Under the pieces are notes generated by a model. That model searched no databases. It saw nothing but the letters and a program-made list of their open reading frames with translations, and had not been told where the DNA came from. This document shows positions 29,847 through 39,014 of a DNA stretch of 64,000 bases, in pieces. Source of the stretch: Halobacillus yeomjeoni (GTDB lineage Bacteria; Bacillota; Bacilli; Bacillales; Halobacillaceae). A program made the translations under genes and the position numbers. The stretch covers positions 1,178,001 to 1,242,000 of the forward strand of contig NZ_JAIVAI010000001.1 in assembly GCF_020171525.1 (NCBI RefSeq). Direction: 5' to 3'. Numbering within the stretch: the stretch's first letter is position 1; each line of letters begins with the position of its first letter.

Positions 29847-30299
29847 TTATTCTAAATGTTTAAAAATTTCATGATAATGTTTGCTGAACTGCTTCAATAT
29901 CGTACGACGTGTAACGATCCCGTCAAATTCACCTTCATCGTTCGTAACGCATACAAATGGATAATCGATCAGTTTATACAACGCATCCATCATGTTGTCC
30001 TGCAGATGTACACATGGCACATCAGTATCCATTATTTCACTGACAGTAATATCCGATAGACGGTTCAATTCAAAGTCTTCTAAACCTAACGTTTCCTCTA
30101 AAATGCTGTGCTTACTGATTACACCTTGAAATTTATACGTGGGATCCAGCACCGGTACGGCCGAATACCCTGACCGCACTAATACGAGCAGTGCATGTTC
30201 TAAAGGATTCCCGATTTGTACGTGAGCCACTTTTTCTGATTCAATCATCAATTCAGATACTTTGGGAATTTCCAGCTTTTCTTTTTCCAAACTTACCAT
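29847..30299 (-). CDS. darB: CBS-domain c-di-AMP receptor family protein
   Basis: The 150-residue protein consists of two CBS domains (about 12-70 and 80-145). The conserved blocks KVAHVQIGNPLEHALLVL and SAVPVLDP are those of B. subtilis YkuL (CbpB, now DarB). In that species DarB binds c-di-AMP and, when free, activates the (p)ppGpp synthetase and pyruvate carboxylase. Its place upstream of the MFS-dapH-dapL group fits the B. subtilis order. The function here is transferred from the family. Confidence 0.88.
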   Translation of the reverse strand: MVSLEKEKLEIPKVSELMIESEKVAHVQIGNPLEHALLVLVRSGYSAVPVLDPTYKFQGVISKHSILEETLGLEDFELNRLSDITVSEIMDTDVPCVHLQDNMMDALYKLIDYPFVCVTNDEGEFDGIVTRRTILKQFSKHYHEIFKHLE

Positions 30300-30490
30300 T
30301 AATCGTATTCACTCCTTTATATCTTACATGTGAAGGAGCAGTTAGTTTCGCTCTGTGAACCATAGATAGTTTAACATACATCGCATATAATCTCGAACTT
30401 CAAATTCCGACAATTCTTTCAAATCAAGCTTCTCAAGCCTTATTCTTTACCCAGATCGAACATATGGATAAACCTGTAAATCGGTTCTGC

Positions 30491-30519
30491 TTTATAAAAA
30501 ATTCTATAGAGAGTATAAT
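30491..30519 (+). promoter_or_regulatory. Probable SigA promoter of the hemolysin III gene
   Basis: TTTATA and a perfect TATAAT are separated by 17 bases, 24 bases before the start codon of the next gene. Confidence 0.55.
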
Positions 30520-30543
30520 GAAGAATATTCCAAAGGTTTGGAG

Positions 30544-31188
30544 ATGAAAAATTTGACCACACATACTTTCTCAAAACGGGAAGAAATTGCGAATGCCATC
30601 ACTCATGGCATCGGGGCGATTTTAAGCATAGCGATGCTCGTACTGCTGATCGTGTTCGCCAGTCTTGAAGGAAATGCCTGGCATGTCGTATCTGTAACGA
30701 TTTATGGTGCGACGATGTTTTTGTTGTATGTATCTTCGACTCTCGTTCACAGCTTTCCACCTGGTAAAGCGAAAGATCTGTTTGAGATTTTCGACCATTC
30801 GGCCATTTATTTGTTCATCGCGGGAACGTATACCCCTATATTGCTTGTCCCATTGAGAGGTACATTAGGATGGACTTTGTTCGGAATCGTATGGGGTATG
30901 GCGGTATTAGGAATTCTTTTCAAAGTCTTTTTCGTGAAAAGGTTCGTCATCTTATCGACTCTATTCTATATTCTGATGGGATGGCTCATGATTCTTGCAT
31001 GGGGACCTTTGACGGCCCAAGTCCCTGCAGGAGGCATCACCTATCTCGTCGTTGGAGGGGTCATGTATTCAATCGGGTCGATCTTTTATGTTTGGAGAAG
31101 TTTCACCTATCACCACATGGTCTGGCATTTGTTCGTATTAGGCGGGTCAATTCTACACTTCTTTATGATCTTCTTCTATGTTCTATAA
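30544..31188 (+). CDS. Hemolysin III / PAQR-family membrane protein
   Basis: The 214-residue protein has seven hydrophobic segments. Conserved polar residues of the family are seen: an early EEIANAITHGIGA, SSTLVHSF, FDHSAIYLFIAGTYTP and the C-terminal HHMVWHLFVLGGSILHF with its His cluster, likely a metal site. B. subtilis YplQ is a relative. The name hemolysin is historical; the cellular role is unclear. The ATG follows AAAGG at 7 bases; a TTG two codons earlier is less likely. Confidence 0.88.
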   Translation: MKNLTTHTFSKREEIANAITHGIGAILSIAMLVLLIVFASLEGNAWHVVSVTIYGATMFLLYVSSTLVHSFPPGKAKDLFEIFDHSAIYLFIAGTYTPILLVPLRGTLGWTLFGIVWGMAVLGILFKVFFVKRFVILSTLFYILMGWLMILAWGPLTAQVPAGGITYLVVGGVMYSIGSIFYVWRSFTYHHMVWHLFVLGGSILHFFMIFFYVL

Positions 31189-31233
31189 GGAGAAGATTTC
31201 CCTGGTCCTATACCAAGGTTCAAAGACATAATA

Positions 31234-31270
31234 CAAAACCGCTCAGCAGTTAAGCTGAGCGGTTTTTTTG
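31234..31270 (+). terminator. Terminator of the hemolysin III gene
   Basis: AAAACCGCTCAG/CTGAGCGGTTTT with a 7-base loop and a T run; the converging lipoprotein gene may share it. Confidence 0.88.
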
Positions 31271-31276
31271 GTTCAT

Positions 31277-31828
31277 TCATCCATTTTGACTTTTCACTTC
31301 TACAACAATCTTTTCATAGATTTCTCCATCTATATACACAATGACTCTCCATGTCCCTGAAGATGGGAATCTTAAATTCGATGGCATATTTACCTCTAGA
31401 GGGGCTACTTCGGCTTCTCTATAAAATTTTCCAGAAGTAATCTGGATCGTTTCTTCAGAACCTTTCTTTTCAGCCTTGATTTCGACGGGTTTATCGTAAA
31501 TATTTTCACTTCCAAAATAAAACCACATATACTTATCGCTATCTGCAGCGATAATCGGAAAAGGACCCGTAAAGCCGAGGGTGTGTTTGTTGCCGATTAT
31601 AGTGTACGATACTTCCTCTCCATTTTCATATACGACCTTATGTTGAAAAAATCGAGATAAATCCCATCCATCCTGATCTTGATCAAGGATTTTGCCATCA
31701 TTTTCGTTACTTGTTTGTTCAATACCTGCTTCACTTTCCTCACACGAAACCAATACTGATGTTGTGAGAATCAAGGTTAGAGTTAAAACGAACATATTCA
31801 GAGGCATAAAGCGAAACCAACGATCCAT
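31277..31828 (-). CDS. Predicted lipoprotein, DUF4871-like
   Basis: The 183-residue product begins with an arginine-containing hydrophobic signal and a lipobox-like LVSC near residue 28, so it should be anchored outside the membrane. The mature part contains the block LGFTGPFPIIAADSDKYMWFYFG and a C-terminal beta-rich segment ending GTWRVIVYIDGEIY. This resembles DUF4871 proteins of Bacillaceae as I remember them; the family assignment is tentative and no function is known. The ATG is selected by AGGAGGGAG upstream. Confidence 0.72.
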   Translation of the reverse strand: MDRWFRFMPLNMFVLTLTLILTTSVLVSCEESEAGIEQTSNENDGKILDQDQDGWDLSRFFQHKVVYENGEEVSYTIIGNKHTLGFTGPFPIIAADSDKYMWFYFGSENIYDKPVEIKAEKKGSEETIQITSGKFYREAEVAPLEVNMPSNLRFPSSGTWRVIVYIDGEIYEKIVVEVKSQNG

Positions 31829-31865
31829 ATCCGTCTCCCTCCTCAACCTTTCATGAAATTTGATT

Positions 31866-32633
31866 TTAGAATGGGAACTGATTCAACCACTGACCTCCAT
31901 CAAGAGTGACCACTTCCCCGTTCATATAGGAAGCCTCTTCAGATAGAATGAAATTAGCCAAACCTGCGATTTCCTCTGGTGTTCCCAATCTGCCTAATGG
32001 TACAGAATTCAACGTACGCTGGGCAGCTGCTTCTGACTCAAAGAGCTTTTCCGCTCCGCCCGTCCGTTCAATTGGTCCCGGGGCGATCGCATTGGCTCTG
32101 ATTCCGTATTTTTTGCCCCATTCCACAGCTAAGGTCCTGGTCATTGCAAGGACTCCCGCTTTAGCCGAAGCGGAATGGATGACTCCTGCTCCTGCATTCC
32201 ATGCGTATGTAGCCACCATGTTCAAAATAGACCCTTGGATTTTATTCTCGATCCAATATTTCCCGACTTCCTGACTACAGTAAAAAGTGCCGTTCAAGAC
32301 GATATTGATTACGGAATTCCATCCATTAGGTGAAAGTTTTTCTGCTGGTGCGATGAAATTTCCTGCGGCATTATTTACGAGATGATCGATCCTTCCGAAA
32401 GCTGAGACGGTTTCATCCACCATTCGTTTTGCATCCTCCACCTCACGCACATCCATTTCTATCGTGAGCAGGCGGCTCTCTGCTCCATCAGCAATTTGCT
32501 CTGCTGCAGCATCCAGACGTTCTTTACTACGCCCGGTAATCGCCACATTAGCTCCTTCTGCTAAAAAGCGCTTCGCCATATAAAGGCCCATCCCACTTGA
32601 TCCACCAGTAACAATCACAACTTTGTTTTTCAT
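31866..32633 (-). CDS. fadH: 2,4-dienoyl-CoA reductase-like SDR
   Basis: The 255-residue short-chain dehydrogenase has TGGSSGMG near residue 10 and NNAAGNF near 88. In place of the usual YxxxK it shows HSASAKAG, keeping only the Lys, which is typical of the dienoyl-CoA reductase subgroup used in breakdown of unsaturated fatty acids. The GPIERTGG block after the catalytic region also fits. It lies divergent from ykuE as in the B. subtilis ykuE/ykuF pair. AGGAGG 9 bases before the ATG sets the start. Confidence 0.87.
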   Translation of the reverse strand: MKNKVVIVTGGSSGMGLYMAKRFLAEGANVAITGRSKERLDAAAEQIADGAESRLLTIEMDVREVEDAKRMVDETVSAFGRIDHLVNNAAGNFIAPAEKLSPNGWNSVINIVLNGTFYCSQEVGKYWIENKIQGSILNMVATYAWNAGAGVIHSASAKAGVLAMTRTLAVEWGKKYGIRANAIAPGPIERTGGAEKLFESEAAAQRTLNSVPLGRLGTPEEIAGLANFILSEEASYMNGEVVTLDGGQWLNQFPF

Positions 32634-32870
32634 TATATACATCCTCCTCATCTACTTGTTTACATTCCACACAAAAAAATGAATTCCTGTTCATTTTTTA
32701 AAAATTATAAAATATTTGGCGATTTGAGGGAAATTTTCAATTTAATTGCTGTTAGAAATTAGAGGTGGAAAAACACTGGTTTTAAAAAAATGAAATAGTG
32801 GAATAACGGAGAAAGAATTTCATAGAATGCGTGTTAGATTAACCTAATGAAATTCAGAAAGGGCGAATCT

Positions 32871-33749
32871 ATGAAAATCAGCCGCCGCACCTTCATCAAA
32901 AGAACCTTAAAAAGCATCGTCGGAATCCTTGGCCTGACTGGAGCCGGTTATTATTATGCGAGATTCATAGAACCTGACCTGCTTACCGTCCAACGGTACA
33001 AGCTTGAAAGTGAGCGTATCCCCTTATCTTTCGACCAATTTAAAATCATACAATTCTCAGATACACATATAGGATTCCATTATGACCTTAAACAATTGAA
33101 TAAATTAATAAATACGATCAACAATGAATCGCCTGACCTTATTTTGTTTACCGGAGATCTTGTCGATGCTCCTCACCAATACACTTTTACAAATGAGCTT
33201 CCCTTTTTACTCAGCCAACTGAAAGCTCCTTCAGGAAAGTTTTGGATATATGGGAACCATGATCATGGGGGTTACGGTACGGAGAAGATTCAATCTGTCA
33301 TGGAAGACGGCGGGTTCCAGCTTTTAAAAAACCAACATACCTCTATTAATAATAAAAACGATTCTTTCATTCTCGCTGGTCTGGACGACATCATGCTTGG
33401 AAAACCAGATTTATCAAAAACCCTGGAAGGAGTAGATGACCAAGCCTATACAATGCTCTTAGTCCATGAACCAGATGTGGCTGACCAAGTCCGAAATACT
33501 TCTGTAGACGTACAGTTATCCGGCCACAGTCATGGTGGGCAGATACAGCTTCCATTCCATGGACCAGTTGTCACTCCTCCCTATGCACAAAAATACATTG
33601 AGGGCCACCATAGTGTGAGGCCTGGGCTGGATTTGTACATCAGCAGGGGGATTGGCATGACCAGAATGCCCTACCGTTTTTTATGTCTGCCTGAAATATC
33701 GGTTTTTCAATTACAAGCCATTCCCAAAAGTTCCAGTATACAAGAGTAA
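32871..33749 (+). CDS. ykuE: Tat-exported metallophosphoesterase
   Basis: The 292-residue protein starts with a twin-arginine signal (SRRTFIK followed by a hydrophobic segment to about residue 32). The metal motifs are SDTHIG near 62, GDLVD near 92, GNHDHGG near 126 and SGHSHGGQ near 216, all as expected for calcineurin-like phosphoesterases. B. subtilis YkuE is a known Tat substrate retained in the cell wall. GAAAGGG upstream supports this ATG rather than one eight codons earlier. Confidence 0.9.
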   Translation: MKISRRTFIKRTLKSIVGILGLTGAGYYYARFIEPDLLTVQRYKLESERIPLSFDQFKIIQFSDTHIGFHYDLKQLNKLINTINNESPDLILFTGDLVDAPHQYTFTNELPFLLSQLKAPSGKFWIYGNHDHGGYGTEKIQSVMEDGGFQLLKNQHTSINNKNDSFILAGLDDIMLGKPDLSKTLEGVDDQAYTMLLVHEPDVADQVRNTSVDVQLSGHSHGGQIQLPFHGPVVTPPYAQKYIEGHHSVRPGLDLYISRGIGMTRMPYRFLCLPEISVFQLQAIPKSSSIQE

Positions 33750-33876
33750 ATGAGAGGAAACCGGGCGAATAAAGTGCTACAATGGAACTAAGAATAGACC
33801 TATGTTTTTACGAATTAGGGAAAACACATTTCGAGTACCATGAAAAATGTGGCACTTCGACCTATATGGAATTTTC

Positions 33877-33905
33877 TTGAAATATGTATACAATAGACGT
33901 ACAAT
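33877..33905 (+). promoter_or_regulatory. Probable SigA promoter of kre
   Basis: TTGAAA and TACAAT are separated by exactly 17 bases and lie 27 bases before the kre start codon. Confidence 0.65.
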
Positions 33906-33932
33906 AAAAAATTTGAAGGAAAGGAGATTTAA

Positions 33933-34400
33933 ATGAACGACCCGAAACTATCCAGCAGAGAATTAGCAGAGTCTTTGTTCATTGTGAATCGTCATGCAAA
34001 AACTGCACCTGAGCCAAAACACTTATATGACATTAAGAAACACACCATTGAGAAACTGATCAAAGAAAAAAGAGCCAAAAAGATTGGTCTACACTTCTCT
34101 GACCACCCGAAACTCAGTCAGCAGCACTCTACTCTGCTTATTGAAGTTGGCGGATACTACTTCCATATCCCTGCAAATAAACAAGACTTCGATCAACTTA
34201 ATCATCTAGGCAAGGTGGATCACTCCTACAGGAACCCAAAACCGAAGTTGTCTTTATCTAAAGCAAAACGGAACTTGTATAATTACTTGAATTGGGAACA
34301 GCCGAAAGCAAAGAACTCCCGCTCCTTCCAACCTACTCTTCAACCATCGTTTCTTGGAGAAAGAAGCGTATCTCCCTGGAACCAAAGAAGAAGAAAATAA
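33933..34400 (+). CDS. kre: YkyB-family protein (Kre, comK repressor family)
   Basis: The 155-residue soluble protein shows the family blocks NRHAKTAPEPKHLY near 18, AKKIGLHFSDHPKLSQQ near 49, YYFHIP near 76 and SYRNPKPKLSLSKAKR near 97. B. subtilis YkyB, called Kre, lowers comK mRNA. The end is basic and rich in Ser and Pro. AAGGAAAGGAGA lies upstream, and a good SigA promoter precedes it. The competence role is transferred from B. subtilis. Confidence 0.85.
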   Translation: MNDPKLSSRELAESLFIVNRHAKTAPEPKHLYDIKKHTIEKLIKEKRAKKIGLHFSDHPKLSQQHSTLLIEVGGYYFHIPANKQDFDQLNHLGKVDHSYRNPKPKLSLSKAKRNLYNYLNWEQPKAKNSRSFQPTLQPSFLGERSVSPWNQRRRK

Positions 34401-34474
34401 ATTCGACCAATACTCCTTTAGATGTTTCAATTCTTACCAAATCAGGAAATGTACATCTAGAGGAGGATGATAAA

Positions 34475-34690
34475 ATGGCGCCGAGTCCAATGGAAGATTT
34501 TTTATACCACTTAAAAAAATACATGGAGTACACAACAGAAATGCGCGCCTCTTATGAGCATCTATCTGAACATGAAAAGAAAGTGATTTTGGAATCAGCT
34601 CCACACATGAACGGTCCAGAAGAACTTTCAAAAAATGCTTATGCTTGGCACGATGAACTATTCGAACGTTTGAATATCAGTAAACGATGA
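34475..34690 (+). CDS. Hypothetical 71-residue protein
   Basis: The ATG follows AGAGGAGG at 8 bases, a near-ideal ribosome site. The product is acidic, helical and soluble, with no Cys and an HMNGPEELSKNAYAWHDELFERL block. I recognise no family. It follows kre by 74 bases on the same strand without a clear promoter or terminator in between, so co-transcription is likely. A terminator follows. Confidence 0.75.
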   Translation: MAPSPMEDFLYHLKKYMEYTTEMRASYEHLSEHEKKVILESAPHMNGPEELSKNAYAWHDELFERLNISKR

Positions 34691-34699
34691 CCCCGGACA

Positions 34700-34736
34700 T
34701 ACAAAACCACCCTCCTTGTAGAGGGTGGTTTTTACG
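34700..34736. terminator. Terminator between converging genes
   Basis: AAAACCACCCTC/GAGGGTGGTTTT stem with a 6-base loop. It serves the 71-residue protein gene and overlaps the end of the next gene from the other strand. Confidence 0.88.
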
Positions 34737-35133
34737 CTGCCTTTTTTTTCGACCTCTTTGAAATCTGAACCCATAAATGCTTGAGCCCCTTCAAACTTAC
34801 GTACAAGACTCCGTAACTGCTGATTGCGAGCAGACATACCGGCCAATAGTAATCCGGCAGCAGCGATTGACTCTGAACCATCGCATAGCGATCGACCGCT
34901 TGTAAAAAGGCGAGAGCAACTAAAGCTGTCATTATATAACTGAACAATCTAGACCAATTTTGGATCATCGCCCATTCTACAAGTGGAAGCATCACCCACA
35001 TCAACGCTGTAACTAAAAGGAAAACGAGTGAGAATTGCACATGGTTCGGATGAAGGTTGAACACATCAAGCAGATCTCCATTCATCAAGTGGAGAGTCTG
35101 ATCTAAAATTGTAAAGTCGAACCAATCAGACAT
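34732..35133 (-). CDS. Hypothetical membrane protein
   Basis: The 133-residue product has three clear hydrophobic segments (about 34-55, 64-84 and 95-113) and a strongly basic C-terminal tail (KRSKKK), so the tail probably faces the cytoplasm. I recognise no family. GAGGG precedes the ATG. It lies between convergent kre-side genes and the AlkD-like gene. Confidence 0.65.
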   Translation of the reverse strand: MSDWFDFTILDQTLHLMNGDLLDVFNLHPNHVQFSLVFLLVTALMWVMLPLVEWAMIQNWSRLFSYIMTALVALAFLQAVDRYAMVQSQSLLPDYYWPVCLLAISSYGVLYVSLKGLKHLWVQISKRSKKKAA

Positions 35134-35198
35134 ACCTTACCCTCTCCTTCTGTTATTTTACAACCATTATGAACAGAAAGAGAATTTGATAAACCTGA

Positions 35199-35864
35199 TC
35201 AAGTGGTGATTTTGGCCTGGTTTTTCAACCATTTCAATCCTTCCCTCTGACTCAAAGGACGGAGTCCTGTCTTTTCGATGTAGTTCAATACAGCTTCAGG
35301 GTTCGTTTTGCTGTATTCTCTCAACGCCCATCCGATCGCTTTCTCAATGAAAAATTCACGCTCATGTTTTAAAACATCAATCGTATCGAATAAAAGCTCT
35401 TCATTTGTGTCTTTTTTATATTTCAATTGAATCAGCAAGCTGGTCCTTCGCACCCACAAATGACTGGAAACCCTCCATTTTTCAGTGATCGGAGCTAAGT
35501 ATTGCGGATATTTTTTGAAATAGTCGCCACATAAATTGGAAGCGATCATATCGACAGAATCCCACCACGATGCAGTCATCACTAGTTCTTTATAAAAACC
35601 TATACTCGAAACAGAGGCTTTCTTCGTACCCTTTTCCAATAATGCCAAAGCAGCGTAATGATACTCCCGTTCATGGCGGTCATAAAGAGAAGAAGCGATT
35701 TCCAAGCGTTCAACTTCAGATATTTGACGGCATTCCTTCAAAATCGGACTAAGTATTTTTTTTCGTTCTGGTGATTTGATGCCCAGAAATGAAAAATGAT
35801 TCTTCATATAAGCTTCCATAGGTTCCCGGTTGATTTCATTCCTGTTCGAGTGAAGGGCTTCCAC
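35199..35864 (-). CDS. AlkD-like DNA alkylation repair protein
   Basis: The 221-residue product is an all-helical HEAT-like protein. The blocks NHFSFLGIKSPERKKI near 22, SWWDSVDMIA near 99 and EKAIGWALREYSKTNP near 174 are those of the AlkD family of DNA glycosylases, which excise alkylated bases. The Trp and Asp in the second block are known base-recognition and catalytic residues. The GTG start has only a weak ribosome site. The frame stays open about 12 codons upstream (to a GGGGG-preceded ATA), so the N-terminus is uncertain. Confidence 0.85.
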   Translation of the reverse strand: MEALHSNRNEINREPMEAYMKNHFSFLGIKSPERKKILSPILKECRQISEVERLEIASSLYDRHEREYHYAALALLEKGTKKASVSSIGFYKELVMTASWWDSVDMIASNLCGDYFKKYPQYLAPITEKWRVSSHLWVRRTSLLIQLKYKKDTNEELLFDTIDVLKHEREFFIEKAIGWALREYSKTNPEAVLNYIEKTGLRPLSQREGLKWLKNQAKITT

Positions 35865-35912
35865 GATTTTCTCTGTAATTTCCCTCGATTTTTCTATGAT
35901 AAATTCCCCCTG

Positions 35913-36770
35913 TCAGGATTGTAAAAAACGATCCAGATCTTCTATAAGCAGCTTGGACTCATCATATCCCTGCATATAAAGCTGATGCAGCCGGTCGCGA
36001 TTACGTTCAACCCTACCGACTTGAAGAGGAGTCTTGGGTCTGATGATGAATGCCTCTCCACGCTCCTCCATTTCTTTTATTTTTTTCAACTGAAGGTTAT
36101 AACGAAGGTGCCGATTCAGCAAAGCTTTTACAAAATGAGGATACTTTCGATATTTGCGGGCGAAATACCACCCAAGCTTCATCTTCCTTTTCATGTAGCC
36201 TTCCGTTTGTGTCAAAATGACAATGTGCTTACGATTTCCATCAGCAATCGAAGCTTGGAAAGGAATGGGGTCTGCGATTCCTCCATCCATCAACTGTCTG
36301 CCTTCATAATGGATACTCGGAGCGATCAGAGGTAATGAGCTCGAAGCTCTTACTACTTTCAGCAAGCTTTGTTTATCGGGAAATCGATCATAGCATACAG
36401 GCAGACCGGTCATCATATCTGTTGTACACACGACAAATTTGGTCTTTTCTTCACTGAACGTCTCATAATCAAAGGGGACGAGACGGTTGGGCAAGGTATC
36501 GAAAATAAAATCCATGCCGAATAACTGACCATTTTTGAACATACGTTTATACGATATGTATTCTGGATGATCGCCATATTCGATCAAGACTTCATAATTC
36601 CTTTTCTTCTGCTTGGCCACATAAGAGCTCCCATTACAAGCTCCAGCTGATGAGCCGACAACATAGGGGATTTCCAACCCTTCATCCATGAACAATTCCA
36701 GCACACCTGCTGTATATGTCCCCCGCATTCCACCGCCTTCAAGCACCAGACCGACATCCTGCACCATCAT
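35913..36770 (-). CDS. Patatin-like phospholipase
   Basis: The 285-residue product shows the oxyanion motif GGGMRG at about 12-17, the nucleophile elbow GSSAG near 39 and the DGG motif (Asp of the catalytic dyad) near 162. This is the standard patatin-type acyl hydrolase pattern. The last 100 residues are basic. Relatives in Bacillus include YqhO. No signal peptide is seen, so the enzyme should be cytosolic or membrane-associated. Confidence 0.9.
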   Translation of the reverse strand: MMVQDVGLVLEGGGMRGTYTAGVLELFMDEGLEIPYVVGSSAGACNGSSYVAKQKKRNYEVLIEYGDHPEYISYKRMFKNGQLFGMDFIFDTLPNRLVPFDYETFSEEKTKFVVCTTDMMTGLPVCYDRFPDKQSLLKVVRASSSLPLIAPSIHYEGRQLMDGGIADPIPFQASIADGNRKHIVILTQTEGYMKRKMKLGWYFARKYRKYPHFVKALLNRHLRYNLQLKKIKEMEERGEAFIIRPKTPLQVGRVERNRDRLHQLYMQGYDESKLLIEDLDRFLQS

Positions 36771-36930
36771 CCCACCTTTCTAAAACATGTAAGGTTAGTA
36801 TAACAAATCAAATAGGAAAAAATTGAAAGTAATGTTTGGACTATACGAATCTTTTCCCCCTATGCTATCATCAAATGAAGTAAAATTCCGAATTTTTGTT
36901 GAAAGTCAATAGTCAAAGGAGCTTCACTTT

Positions 36931-38097
36931 ATGAAACATTTGATCAACTCTCAAGTCACACAGCTTCAAATTTCAGGCATACGGCAATTTTTCAATATGG
37001 TCAGTAATTACAAAGACGTCGTGTCTTTGACCATCGGCCAGCCGGATTTCCATACGCCTGAACATATCAAACAAGCAGCAATACAAGCCATTCATTACAA
37101 CTATACGAGTTACACCCCTAACGCTGGCATCCTTGATTTACGCGAAGCAATTGAGGACCACGTCAGAACAAACTATCATCTTACTTATGATAAAAAGAAT
37201 GAAATTATCGTCACCGTAGGGGCATCCCAAGCCATTGACGTTACATTACGAACAATCTTAAGCCCGGGTGATGAAGTCGTTCTTCCAGGTCCTGTATATC
37301 CAGGGTACGAACCATTGATCAAGCTTGCAGGTGGGACACCCGTCCACGTCGATACCCGTGCAGATCAATTCAAACTGACAGGTGCTAAGCTTGAGAAGGC
37401 GATTACTCCGAAGACCAAAGCGGTCATTCTCCCTTACCCATCTAATCCTACCGGTGTTTCACTCAATGAAGCAGAGCTTAAAGAAATTGCAGACGTGTTG
37501 AAGAAACATGACGTGTTTTTGATCGCCGATGAAATCTACAGTGAATTGGTATATGATCAGCCACACACTTCCATCGCTCAATTCAAGGAACTGCGTGATC
37601 AAGTGATCGTCATCAACGGTGTTTCCAAGTCCCATTCAATGACAGGCTGGCGAATCGGATATTTATTAGCACCTGAATGGTTGGCCAAAGAGATCTTGAA
37701 AGTTCATCAGTATAACGTCTCCTGCCCAAGCTCCATCAGTCAATATGCTGCATTGGAAGCATTGAAAAACGGTGCAGCAGACCCGCAACATATGAAATTA
37801 TCTTACCTTTCACGACGAGACTATGTCTTCCAAAGACTAAAAAATATGGGACTGGACCCTGTTCTTCCAGAAGGAGCCTTTTACATCTTCCTCAAATTCC
37901 CTCTCGCCGGAAAATCGACGTTCGATCGGGCGGTCCAACTCGTAGAAAAAGCTGGAGTCGCCCTAGTTCCTGGAGATGCCTTTTCTCAATTCGGAAAAGG
38001 ACATATGCGTCTCTCTTACGCTTATAGTGAGGAAACTCTTAAGATAGGTTTGGACCGCTTGGAAGAATTCTTAACCAAAGAGGGTATAAACAAGTAA
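36931..38097 (+). CDS. patA: N-acetyl-LL-diaminopimelate aminotransferase
   Basis: The 388-residue PLP enzyme is a class I aminotransferase. The blocks IGQPDFHTP near 31, YPSNPTG near 168 and the PLP lysine in SKSHSMTGWRIGY near 232 are clear. Sequence style and nearness to kre fit B. subtilis PatA, the aminotransferase of the acetylated DAP branch, which would sit between DapH and DapL here. Substrate choice among class I aminotransferases cannot be proved by motif. AAAGGAG precedes the ATG. Confidence 0.88.
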   Translation: MKHLINSQVTQLQISGIRQFFNMVSNYKDVVSLTIGQPDFHTPEHIKQAAIQAIHYNYTSYTPNAGILDLREAIEDHVRTNYHLTYDKKNEIIVTVGASQAIDVTLRTILSPGDEVVLPGPVYPGYEPLIKLAGGTPVHVDTRADQFKLTGAKLEKAITPKTKAVILPYPSNPTGVSLNEAELKEIADVLKKHDVFLIADEIYSELVYDQPHTSIAQFKELRDQVIVINGVSKSHSMTGWRIGYLLAPEWLAKEILKVHQYNVSCPSSISQYAALEALKNGAADPQHMKLSYLSRRDYVFQRLKNMGLDPVLPEGAFYIFLKFPLAGKSTFDRAVQLVEKAGVALVPGDAFSQFGKGHMRLSYAYSEETLKIGLDRLEEFLTKEGINK

Positions 38098-38127
38098 GGA
38101 AACTTTGATCCTTTAGGAGGCAGACAG

Positions 38128-38331
38128 ATGAAAAAACTGACAAAGTCGTCCACAGATAAAAAGTGGGATGGTGTTTTAGGAGGGTTATCGGAATATTTAA
38201 ATGTCGACCCGACACTGATCCGACTTATTTTCGTCATATTGACGATTGTTTCTTTCGGGTTGGGCGGAGTGATTGCGTACGTGATCGCCATGTTCATCAT
38301 GCCCGAGGATCAAGGTGAGAGTTCGAATTGA
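38128..38331 (+). CDS. PspC-domain membrane protein
   Basis: The 67-residue protein is a bare PspC domain: GVLGGLSEYLNVDPTLIRLIF followed by one long hydrophobic segment at about 33-57 ending in MPED. PspC proteins take part in envelope-stress sensing. TTAGGAGG precedes the ATG, and it lies 30 bases after patA on the same strand. Confidence 0.88.
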   Translation: MKKLTKSSTDKKWDGVLGGLSEYLNVDPTLIRLIFVILTIVSFGLGGVIAYVIAMFIMPEDQGESSN

Positions 38332-38442
38332 CCTCATTTAGATCACGCCCCGAAATAATGATGAATTTGTAATTTCAATTCGAAGTATGTATATCATGGA
38401 TAAATCTTAAATTATTCGTCCGAATAACATTCGGTTCCACAG

Positions 38443-38492
38443 AAAAAAGCTCTCATAAACAAACGCTGTGTTTGTTTATGAGAGCTTTTTTA
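38443..38492 (+). terminator. Strong terminator after the PspC gene
   Basis: A perfect 22-bp stem (AAAAAAGCTCTCATAAACAAAC and its complement) with a 5-base loop ends in T run. It is unusually long for a terminator. Confidence 0.88.
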
Positions 38493-38546
38493 ATTGAAGT
38501 GCAAGACAGTAATGAACTGTTAAAAGTCCAAATAATCCTTAAAACA

Positions 38547-39014
38547 AGGCTCTGTTAAAGTCCGTTGTTGATATTTTAAACGATGACTAAATAGTCCTCG
38601 TCTGGAATTAGGGGGCCGGTCTGTTATTTACTGAGAGCATGGGATGGCAGGGAAAACAGTCCGCTTTCCCCGGGGAACGCTGAGCCTCCTCGAACTTCGT
38701 TCTCCGGGTCTCACCTTGTTCCTTATTCCCGCAGGAGTCTACCTGTTTTCCCTGCCATCCCGTTCGTAGTTGGAGTACTGGACTTCGGTAATGGCCTTTC
38801 CGCTCCTTCTACTTTGAAGAGGCGGCCTTTTAGAATGGCGAGACTCCTGTGGGTTAAAGGTACATCGTGAGACCCCGGAAGGCGAAGCCTGAGGAGGCTC
38901 ACGGTACCCCACGGAAAGGGAGTCATTCTAAAAGGCCGCCTCATACAAATTCCAGGACAGAAAGAGCGGATACAAACTCCCCGAAATAACAACACCAAGC
39001 AATAACAGAGCCTA
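38547..39014. repeat. Hairpin repeat family, full-length copy B (MITE-like)
   Basis: The element of about 468 bases has similar inverted ends: AGGCTCTGTTA..GTTGTTGATATTT on the left and, reversed, TAGGCTCTGTTATT..GTTGTTATTT on the right. Inside are two long hairpins. One has perfect 19-bp arms at 38641-38659 and 38743-38761; the other has perfect 19-bp arms at 38819-38837 and 38924-38942 with further inner pairing. No transposase is present. It looks like a non-autonomous mobile element or structured repeat. Shorter relatives occur at 24520, 39582, 41577 and 46206. Confidence 0.85.

Noticed and set aside
38723-38998. 91-codon frame on the minus strand
   Set aside because: It lies wholly inside the hairpin repeat, has no ribosome site and no resemblance to a protein family.
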